A DNA stretch of 15,765 bases from JBEKYH01 sp049511115 (GTDB taxonomy: Bacteria; Planctomycetota; Phycisphaerae; Tepidisphaerales; Tepidisphaeraceae), in NCBI GenBank assembly GCA_049511115.1, contig JBEKYH010000052.1, positions 1 through 15,765 of the forward strand. Direction: 5' to 3'. The stretch's first letter is position 1. Every line of letters starts with the position of its first letter. This document shows positions 1-5,720 of the stretch, one piece after another. Under the pieces are notes generated by a model. That model was given only the letters and a program-made list of their open reading frames with translations. It was not told the DNA's origin and searched no databases. The position numbers and the translations under genes were made by a program.

Positions 1-1
1 C

Positions 2-2572
2 GCGGCCAAGGCTCAATCCGCGCTTCAGGAGATCGGACTACCCCAGTTGCTGGCCCTTGAGCCAAATCTCACCGGCGCCGGGGTCTCCGTCGGCCAGATC
101 GAGGCGAATTTCAGCCAGACGGGCGGCAACGAATTTGAGGTAAGCCCCTCCACCACCGGTTTGCCCGCCTCACTCTTCACCTACATCGATCAAAACGGCA
201 ACGCCACGTCTATCTTTAATCCGGCTGCTGAATCAATGCATGCGGACCTGGTGGCCGACAGCTTGTATGTGCCTGGCACCGGCGTAGCGACCGGCGTCAG
301 CCACGTGGATAATTACTCGGAGGCGTATTTCACCAACAACATCATTTTCTTCGGCCAGTCGATTCCGGATCAGGTGGTCAACCAAAGCTTCACGATCGGA
401 CAAAGCACCAATCTCCCGCTGGAGATCGCCGATCAGGAAGGGTCCGATACGTCGTATGATAATTACATTGCCCAGCACGGCACGATCATTGTTTCCGGCG
501 TAGGCAACTCCGCGTCACCGGCGCCTCCCTCAACCTGTTACAACGGAATTGCCGTGGGGGCCAGTCCAGGGCCTTCCGCAAGCGGGCCGACGCTCGACAA
601 CGGCCGGTCGATCCCGGACATCACCGCCCCCGGAGATTACACCAGCTTCACTACCGCGATGGTTTCCGGCGCCGCCGCCGTGCTCGTTCAAGCCGGCGCA
701 TCGGGCGCAGGCGGCACTTCGCCGCAGACAGAAGCGGCAGCCGTCGATCCCCGCACCATCAAGGCCCTTTTGCTCAACGGCGCAAACAAGCAGTCAGTCA
801 CATTCAACCGCACGCCAACCTCGCCGCTCGATCCGGTGAACGGCGCGGGAATGCTGAATATTTACAATTCATACGAGCAGCTCGCCGCCGGCGAATTCGC
901 GCCATCGTCGGTCGCAAGCACGCCCACGTTGCTTTCGACAGCCGCGCCTGACACGTCCTCTGCGCCGATCAAATCTTTTGCGGGCTGGAGTTTTAACTCG
1001 CTAACATCCAACGCGCTCGCCAACGCCTACGCCAACTACGTGTTCCAGCCTGCCGCTGGATTCACCGGCTATACATTCACCGCCACGCTCGATTGGGAAC
1101 GGCAATACAACTCCAACCCATCCGTGCCGTTGGGGATCAATAATCTCGACCTTTACCTGTACGACACGACGACGAACACCCTCGTCGATTTTAGCGACAG
1201 CGCCGTGGATAATGTTCAGGATGTCTATGACACGAACCTGACCGCGGGCGACCGTTATGATCTGGAGGTCCTGAAGAACGGCGGCATCCCGTCGGTCACC
1301 CCGGGGGTAGTCTCCAACTCCGAGACCTACGCCCTGGCGTTCAATTTCGTGCCCGGCCCGGCTGTCGTGCAAGCGACCTGGGACGCCAGCGGCAGCGGAA
1401 CCTGGGCCTCGGCGACCAACTGGAATGTCGTCCCCGATGCTGCCATGACCACGGCGGGTTTCCTCTCGTCTATCACTGCCCCCGCCACGGTCACGCTCAA
1501 CGGCAACTGGACCGTCGGCAATATCAACTTCAACAACAACAATTCCTACACCATCTCTCCCGGAAGCGGCGGAATTCTCACCCTCGACAACGGCGGCCCC
1601 ACCGCTACCGCATACGTCACGGATTCCAGCGGCAGCCACCTCATCGCAGCGCCGATTGCGCTGAACTCCAGCGCCTCAATTCTAATTTCCAGCTCTGCCA
1701 GCCTGCTCACCCTGTCCGGATCAATCTCCGGCGCAGGTGGTATTTCGCTCAGCGGTAGCGGCGCTCTCGTTTTAAGCGGGGCGAACACCTACACCGGCCC
1801 AACCAGCGTCAACGGAGGCGTGATGGTGGTGGAATCCTCCGCCTCGCTCCCCAGCACAACGGCACTCACCATCGGAAATGGAACAGCTCCCGCGACGTTC
1901 CGCCTCGCCGCCAATTCCGGGGCCAGCGCGGTTTCGTCGCTCACCGTCAATCCCGGCGCGACCCTGGACATCACCAACAACTCATTGGCGATCAACTACA
2001 CGGGAGCCGACCCGGTCGCTGCGATTCGATCGGCGCTCGCCGGCGGATATAGCGGCGGCACATGGAAAGGAACGGGCATCGCCTCGTCTTATGCCGCCGA
2101 CAGTCCCGGCCTCTTTTCCGTCGGCTATGCGGACGGCAGCCGTGACCCGGGCTCACCCGCCCAGCCCAACCAGATTCTGGTCAAATTCACCTTGGCCGGC
2201 GACGCCAACCTCGACGGCACGGTGAATTTCTCCGACCTGCTGGTTGTCGCTCAGAATTTCAACCGTTCGGTCGATGCGAGCGGAAACCCCGTGGATTGGG
2301 CCGATGGTGATTTCGACTACGATGGCGTGGTGAATTTTTCCGACCTATTGATCGTGGCGCAGAATTTCAACAAGACGCTGGGCAGCAGTGAGTTGGCATT
2401 GTTACCCTCATCCTTCGCCGCCGATTGGCAACTGGCCGACGCCGAGGTAAACGCGACGCGCACCTCCAACGTCCCTGATCCGGGTGCGATCGCGGCGCCG
2501 CTGCTGCTGGCGGGGGCGCTGCTGGCCCGGCGCGGTCGCGTCAGCGGCCGCCGTATTTCCCCAGCATGTTGA
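2..2572 (+). CDS. Subtilisin-like (S8) surface protease with autotransporter-type repeat, dockerin-like loops and PEP-CTERM tail; 5' end outside window
   Basis: The frame is open to the window edge, so the true start and signal peptide lie upstream; residues below are counted from the TTG at 47. An S8 peptidase-like domain fills about 10-275: His65 in MHADLVAD, oxyanion Asn154 in SGVGNS and Ser200 in DYTSFTTAMVSGAAA. The first catalytic position reads VGQIEANF, so Glu19 stands where Asp is usual. A beta-sandwich-like stretch follows (about 305-435), then a GTWASATNWN motif and an autotransporter-type repeat (about 565-600, LVLSGANTYTGPTSVNGG). Two dockerin-like calcium loops follow (718-740 and 754-775, both ending NFSDLLxVAQNFN). 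The C-terminus is a PEP-CTERM-like signal: VPDP at 809, a hydrophobic stretch 813-827, then an Arg-rich tail. Inference: the protein is exported, processed by an exosortase and held at the envelope. Whether it is an active protease is uncertain because of the Asp-to-Glu change. Confidence 0.85.
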   Translation, partial: AAKAQSALQEIGLPQLLALEPNLTGAGVSVGQIEANFSQTGGNEFEVSPSTTGLPASLFTYIDQNGNATSIFNPAAESMHADLVADSLYVPGTGVATGVSHVDNYSEAYFTNNIIFFGQSIPDQVVNQSFTIGQSTNLPLEIADQEGSDTSYDNYIAQHGTIIVSGVGNSASPAPPSTCYNGIAVGASPGPSASGPTLDNGRSIPDITAPGDYTSFTTAMVSGAAAVLVQAGASGAGGTSPQTEAAAVDPRTIKALLLNGANKQSVTFNRTPTSPLDPVNGAGMLNIYNSYEQLAAGEFAPSSVASTPTLLSTAAPDTSSAPIKSFAGWSFNSLTSNALANAYANYVFQPAAGFTGYTFTATLDWERQYNSNPSVPLGINNLDLYLYDTTTNTLVDFSDSAVDNVQDVYDTNLTAGDRYDLEVLKNGGIPSVTPGVVSNSETYALAFNFVPGPAVVQATWDASGSGTWASATNWNVVPDAAMTTAGFLSSITAPATVTLNGNWTVGNINFNNNNSYTISPGSGGILTLDNGGPTATAYVTDSSGSHLIAAPIALNSSASILISSSASLLTLSGSISGAGGISLSGSGALVLSGANTYTGPTSVNGGVMVVESSASLPSTTALTIGNGTAPATFRLAANSGASAVSSLTVNPGATLDITNNSLAINYTGADPVAAIRSALAGGYSGGTWKGTGIASSYAADSPGLFSVGYADGSRDPGSPAQPNQILVKFTLAGDANLDGTVNFSDLLVVAQNFNRSVDASGNPVDWADGDFDYDGVVNFSDLLIVAQNFNKTLGSSELALLPSSFAADWQLADAEVNATRTSNVPDPGAIAAPLLLAGALLARRGRVSGRRISPAC

Positions 2573-3281
2573 TCGCCGCGCGGAAATCCTTGGGCGGAGG
2601 GCATTCAAGTTCAATCCGCTTGCCTTCCATATCCAAAAACGCAATCCGCGCCGCATGTAACGACAGCCGCCCGATCAACGGCCTTTCTACCTGGTCCTTC
2701 TTCTCGTGATAATCTCGCTTAAATCGGCTTAGAAAAATCCCCGGCGCTTCCCCCGAACGCGGCGGATTGTAAAGCGGGTCCACCGCCAGCGGCAGGCCGA
2801 TTGATTTCAGGTGCACGCGAATCTGGTGCGTCCGTCCGGTTTTCGGAAAACAGCGCAAGAGCGAGTAAACGCGAAAGCGATTGACCACCTCCCAGCGCGT
2901 GACCGCCGGCGCACCATGCTTCACGACGGCCATATACACGTCCGATTTCGCGGACTTCCCCAGCGGCGCGTCGATCTCCCCTTGATCGGCGATGGGTTTC
3001 CCCGCGATCAGCGCCAGGTATTCCTTCTCCACCGTTCGATTCAGAAATTGCTGGCACAAATGCCGCTGCGCCTCGCGGTCCTTGGCCAACAGCAGCAACC
3101 CGCTGGTCTGCTTATCCAGCCGATGAACGAGGCGCAGTCGCGTCGGGCGGCCGTCCACATCGGGCGGGCCATCAATTTCATCCAGCACGCATTGCGGGTC
3201 ATCCCGCCCCGGCGCTGTCGCCAGGCCGGCAGGTTTATTGACGGCTAAAATTCGCGCATCCTCCCAAACGATGTCGAGCAT
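2541..3281 (-). CDS. RluA-family RNA pseudouridine synthase
   Basis: This gene encodes a 246-residue enzyme that isomerises uridine to pseudouridine in rRNA or tRNA; the target base cannot be told from sequence. The protein opens with the family-typical ILAVNKPAGL (11-20). It carries the catalytic motif HRLDKQTSGLLLLAK (53-67) with Asp56 as the nucleophile, then KTGRTHQIRVHLKSIGLPL (147-165) and a closing LHAARIAF segment (208-215). There is no N-terminal S4 RNA-binding domain, so it belongs to the short subgroup. I chose the ATG at 3281 because the homologous region begins at once. An ATG at 3311 would add ten unconserved residues. Neither start has a clear Shine-Dalgarno sequence. The 3' end overlaps the convergent protease gene by 32 bp, and the aldo/keto reductase starts 44 bp away on the other strand. 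Confidence 0.9.
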   Translation of the reverse strand: MLDIVWEDARILAVNKPAGLATAPGRDDPQCVLDEIDGPPDVDGRPTRLRLVHRLDKQTSGLLLLAKDREAQRHLCQQFLNRTVEKEYLALIAGKPIADQGEIDAPLGKSAKSDVYMAVVKHGAPAVTRWEVVNRFRVYSLLRCFPKTGRTHQIRVHLKSIGLPLAVDPLYNPPRSGEAPGIFLSRFKRDYHEKKDQVERPLIGRLSLHAARIAFLDMEGKRIELECPPPKDFRAAINMLGKYGGR

Positions 3282-3311
3282 AAAATGGATTGTACGGTTA
3301 TCCTTGCGCAT

Positions 3312-3318
3312 AAAGGAG
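3312..3318 (+). promoter_or_regulatory. Ribosome binding site of the aldo/keto reductase
   Basis: AAAGGAG lies 7 nt before the ATG at 3326. It supports that ATG over the TTG two codons upstream. Confidence 0.75.
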
Positions 3319-3325
3319 CTTGCGG

Positions 3326-4273
3326 ATGAACTACCGTCGCTTGGGAAACGCTGGAATCAAACTTTCCGAACTCGGCATGGGCGGCTGGCTGACCTTCGCC
3401 AACGCCATTGAGGAAGAGCAGGGCAAGGCCATCCTTCACAAAGCCCTCGACCATGGCATCAACTTCTTCGATACCGCCAACGTCTACGCCATCGGCGGAT
3501 GTGAGGAAGCCTGGGGAAAGCTCCTGAAGGACCGCCGCCGCAGCGATCTTGTGCTGGCGACCAAGGTTTATTTTCCGATGGGACCCGGGCCTAACGATTC
3601 CGGCCTGTCGCGTAAGCACATTTACGAACAATGCCACGCCAGCCTGCACCGCCTGAAGACCGAGTACGTCGATCTGTATCAGTGCCACCGTTTTGACGAC
3701 AACACGCCGTTGGAAGAAACGTTGCGGGCAATGGACGACCTGGTCCGCTGGGGGAAAATCCTCTACTGGGGATTTTCGGAATGGACGGCCGAGCAGATCG
3801 AGCAGGCCCTGCGCCTCTGCGGCGATCGATTGGAAAAACCCAAGAGCAGCCAGCCCCGGTACAGCGCCATTCAGCGCGACGTGGAAAAGGCGGTCTTCCC
3901 CCTGTGCCATAAGGCGGGGATCGGCCAGGTGGTCTTTTCGCCGCTGGCCCAGGGCGTGCTGAGTGGCAAATACAAGCCCGGCGCCCCCTTCCCGACCGAC
4001 AGCCGCGCCAGCGACCAGCGGCAGAATCAGTTTATCAAGCGATTTGTCAGCGACGACGCATTATTGGCCAAAGTGCAGCGGCTCATTCCCATAGCCAAGG
4101 AGAATAATTGCACGATGTCGCAGCTTGCGTTGGCCTGGGCGCTGCGTCGGCCCGAAGTGACCAGTTGCATTATCGGAGCCAGCCGCCCATCCCAGGTGGA
4201 TGAGAATGTGGCCGCCAGCGGGATCATACTTTCGGCGGAAACAATTCGCAGAATTGATGAAACGTTGAACTGA
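3326..4273 (+). CDS. Aldo/keto reductase (Kv-beta/YghZ-like)
   Basis: This 315-residue cytosolic NADPH-dependent oxidoreductase should reduce an aldehyde or ketone; the substrate is unknown. The full catalytic tetrad is visible: Asp49 and Tyr54 in FFDTANVY, Lys80 in LATKVYF and His121 in YQCHRFD. A cofactor-binding tail, IIGASRPSQVDEN, lies near the C-terminus, and the QVVFSPLAQGVLSGKY segment is typical of the potassium-channel-beta-like branch. Length is normal for the family. The ATG at 3326 is preceded by AAAGGAG at 3312-3318 with 7 nt spacing, which favours it over an in-frame TTG at 3320. The gene is divergent from the pseudouridine synthase and ends 35 bp before the stop codon of the convergent small gene at 4309-4545. 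Confidence 0.92.
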   Translation: MNYRRLGNAGIKLSELGMGGWLTFANAIEEEQGKAILHKALDHGINFFDTANVYAIGGCEEAWGKLLKDRRRSDLVLATKVYFPMGPGPNDSGLSRKHIYEQCHASLHRLKTEYVDLYQCHRFDDNTPLEETLRAMDDLVRWGKILYWGFSEWTAEQIEQALRLCGDRLEKPKSSQPRYSAIQRDVEKAVFPLCHKAGIGQVVFSPLAQGVLSGKYKPGAPFPTDSRASDQRQNQFIKRFVSDDALLAKVQRLIPIAKENNCTMSQLALAWALRRPEVTSCIIGASRPSQVDENVAASGIILSAETIRRIDETLN

Positions 4274-4308
4274 AGTTGAACGATCCTGGAGTTGAATAAG
4301 GCGAAGCA

Positions 4309-4545
4309 CTAATTACTGAACCGCTCACCCAGGGTCAGCACGGGAAAATCAGCGCATTCCACGTCGGCGGCCGCGTCATGCAGCGTCATGATCGATCGCC
4401 GCGCCGCCATCCAGACGGTCGGCTCATCGACTCCGCCGGCCACGAGGGCGCGCCGCGTTTTGTCGATGGCCCGGGCGATGGAACGAATAAACGCCTCTTC
4501 CGCCGCGGCGGCGCCAGTTTTCCGAGGAACGTCTTTGGTCTGCAT
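4309..4545 (-). CDS. Small conserved protein of unknown function (copy A of a paralogous pair)
   Basis: I do not recognise a known family. The 78-residue soluble protein looks helical and has no signal peptide or membrane segment. It is clearly related to the protein at 4805-5059: over about 60 aligned residues roughly 26 are identical, including EAF near the N-terminus, LVAGGVDE, a Trp, LHDAA and the C-terminal block DVECADFPVLTLG. The ATG at 4545 follows a good AGGAG (4553-4557 on the other strand) with 7 nt spacing. The relationship between the two copies and the ribosome site are the main evidence that it is real. Both copies read leftward, and this one is downstream of the other. Confidence 0.75.
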   Translation of the reverse strand: MQTKDVPRKTGAAAAEEAFIRSIARAIDKTRRALVAGGVDEPTVWMAARRSIMTLHDAAADVECADFPVLTLGERFSN

Positions 4546-4606
4546 GATCGAACTCCTATACCATTGTGATCCTTTCTTACATCGCTAATCCACGGATGTG
4601 TTTCCA

Positions 4607-4646
4607 TAGGGGCGGTCTTCCTACTTCTAGTAGGGAAAGACCCCTA
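4607..4646. promoter_or_regulatory. Imperfect 40-bp palindrome between the two small genes; possible operator or RNA hairpin
   Basis: Outer arms TAGGGG (4607-4612) and CCCCTA (4641-4646) pair perfectly. TCTT (4616-4619) pairs with AAGA (4637-4640), and CCTAC (4620-4624) pairs with GTAGG (4630-4634) around a TTCTA loop. The total is 15 bp with small bulges. It sits 62-101 bp upstream of the leftward gene at 4309-4545. No T-run follows on either strand, so an operator is more likely than a terminator. No binding protein can be assigned. Confidence 0.45.
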
Positions 4647-4782
4647 AGTAATCACTGCATCATGCGACGGGTGTAAGCTGACGCGCATAACAGAGCGGAA
4701 AATGCGGCGGCGTATGCGCATGAAGGAAAGCGGCCGTTAAAGGCCCTACCAGAGGAAAAAGCCCGCATTTTATGGGAGGAAA

Positions 4783-4798
4783 GGCCGATCCTTCGGCC
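4783..4798 (-). terminator. Weak terminator candidate behind small gene copy B
   Basis: GGCCGA (4783-4788) and TCGGCC (4793-4798) form a 6-bp stem with a TCCT loop. On the minus strand it lies 6 bp past the stop codon of the gene ending at 4805, and only a TTTCC follows. It may be a weak terminator or simply a chance GC palindrome. Confidence 0.3.
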
Positions 4799-4804
4799 CT
4801 GAGG

Positions 4805-5059
4805 TCAGGCCGACTCAGCGCGATACGGCCAGGAGGCCGGGCCTATGCGAAGCACGGGAAAATCAACATTCTCCACGTCCATGGCGGCCCGATGAAGGAT
4901 GGCCAGCGCCCGTTGCAGGCCCAGCCAGATGATCTCTTCATCCGCCCCCGCGGCCACGAGGCAATCAAATGTAGCCGCCATCGCCTGATCCATTGCCGCC
5001 AGAAACGCCTGTTCCGGCGTCAGTTGCGCGTCAGGCGTGTGATTTGCTGTTTCTTCCAT
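4805..5059 (-). CDS. Small conserved protein of unknown function (copy B of a paralogous pair)
   Basis: This gene encodes 84 residues with no recognised domain. It shares with the product of 4309-4545 the pattern EQAF, LVAAGADE, a conserved Trp, LHRAAMDVE and DFPVLRIG, so the two genes arose by duplication. The C-terminus runs about nine residues longer (ASWPYRAESA). I chose the ATG at 5059 because AAAAGGG (5065-5071 on the other strand) lies 5 nt before it. A longer reading from 5221 would run through the GC-rich palindrome at 5163-5189 and is unlikely. The protein is small, probably helical and cytosolic. The two copies are 259 bp apart, so they could be one transcript or two. Confidence 0.72.
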   Translation of the reverse strand: MEETANHTPDAQLTPEQAFLAAMDQAMAATFDCLVAAGADEEIIWLGLQRALAILHRAAMDVENVDFPVLRIGPASWPYRAESA

Positions 5060-5064
5060 CGATA

Positions 5065-5071
5065 CCCTTTT
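5065..5071 (-). promoter_or_regulatory. Ribosome binding site of small gene copy B
   Basis: AAAAGGG on the minus strand lies 5 nt before the ATG at 5059. It decides the start against the upstream in-frame ATG at 5221. Confidence 0.6.
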
Positions 5072-5162
5072 GTGGTGACTCGGCCTAATCATATCGACAG
5101 ATTGAGATTTTCTCTTAATAGGCGCGTGTAACTCCTCTTCGTGGGGACTCCGCTCTCCTACC

Positions 5163-5189
5163 CCCTCCCCCGGTGTTTCCGGGGGAGGG
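5163..5189. repeat. GC-rich REP-like palindrome
   Basis: CCCTCCCCCGG (5163-5173) and CCGGGGGAGGG (5179-5189) form a perfect 11-bp stem with a TGTTT loop. The flanking right side continues TCGATGTGGGGGCG. This style resembles the dispersed GGGGGAGAGGG-type intergenic palindromes common in GC-rich bacteria. No T-run follows, so it is not a canonical terminator. Copy number in the genome is unknown from here. Confidence 0.6.
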
Positions 5190-5221
5190 TCGATGTGGGG
5201 GCGCTTGGCAATTCGCCACAA

Positions 5222-5590
5222 TCGAGCGCTGCACCCTTAGAAATCCATTGAATTACATCCGTATTAAAGACAATCACTGTTTTAGCCCCTTTACACATTG
5301 ACGCCGGGGTCACGTGTCATCCCGCATTTATGAATTTGTAAGTGCTGCCTGCCAAGGGAGTTGCGGACGCAAAATACGTTAGCATTTAATAACATTAAAA
5401 TGAAAAAGTGTAAAGTTTGTAAACCCCCTCCGAGCAGCCCGTGCGAAGGCACATTTCTGCTCTCATCGCCCTTCAAGCCCCCTCCTCAATCGCGGACGAA
5501 CCGGGTGCGGCCGTAAATACAGCGATGCGAAAACAGTTGTCACTCCATCGTGCATTCTGCACATCCCTCAATACTTGATTTTCCCCCCGC
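5222..5590. other. Gene-free intergenic stretch with an AT-rich patch
   Basis: No supportable gene lies here. The stretch holds a small AT-rich hairpin at 5265-5284 (TAAA-G-ACA / TGT-TTTA). An AT-rich patch at about 5371-5423 is the likeliest promoter zone for the gene at 5721. One weak promoter match there is TTGCGG at 5361 with TTTAAT at 5385, spacer 18. A short palindrome GTGCA-TTC-TGCAC lies at 5550-5562. Short open frames on the minus strand show no protein-like character. Confidence 0.5.
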
Positions 5591-5697
5591 ACCACTCCAC
5601 ACTTCCAAAGCATCAGGCGGCGTTGCCGCGGATTGCCTGCGTAATCCGCGGCGGCAAAGGCGGAGTCAGACGCCGGCCTGCGAGCGGTTGGAGTGGT
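5591..5697 (+). promoter_or_regulatory. Nested three-stem structure in the leader of the PPi-PEPCK gene (candidate cis-regulatory RNA)
   Basis: Three stems nest inside one another. The outer stem is ACCACTCCA (5591-5599) with TGGAGTGGT (5689-5697), 9 bp and perfect. The middle stem is AGGCGGCGT (5615-5623) with ACGCCGGCCT (5670-5679), 9 bp with one bulged G (5675). The inner stem is GCCGCGGATT (5625-5634) with AATCCGCGGC (5643-5652), 10 bp and perfect, with an 8-nt loop. The element ends 23 nt before the ATG at 5721. I do not recognise it as a known riboswitch. The alternatives are a dispersed palindromic repeat or a MITE-like remnant; no target-site duplication is visible. Confidence 0.55.
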
Positions 5698-5720
5698 AAA
5701 AACAAAAGAGAAGATCACCC

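Noticed and set aside
4772..5131. 119-codon plus-strand frame over small gene copy B
   Set aside because: The minus-strand reading has a paralogue next door and a ribosome site; the plus-strand product has no similarity between the two loci.
5163..5189. Rho-independent terminator reading of the GC palindrome
   Set aside because: The stem is strong but no T-run follows on either strand and no gene ends close by, so a repeat is the better description.
5060..5221. N-terminal extension of small gene copy B
   Set aside because: The extra 54 codons would be translated from the GC-rich palindrome, have no counterpart in copy A, and a ribosome site sits before the ATG at 5059.
5291..5476. 61-codon minus-strand frame
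   Set aside because: Crosses the AT-rich promoter-like patch, lacks a convincing start signal and matches nothing recognisable.
5591..5697. Insertion-sequence remnant or MITE with terminal inverted repeats
   Set aside because: Not fully excluded, but no target-site duplication flanks the 9-bp ends and the inner stems nest as in a folded RNA; kept as the rival hypothesis only.
5473..5718. 81-codon minus-strand frame in the leader region
   Set aside because: It runs through the nested stems and has no ribosome site or protein-like features.
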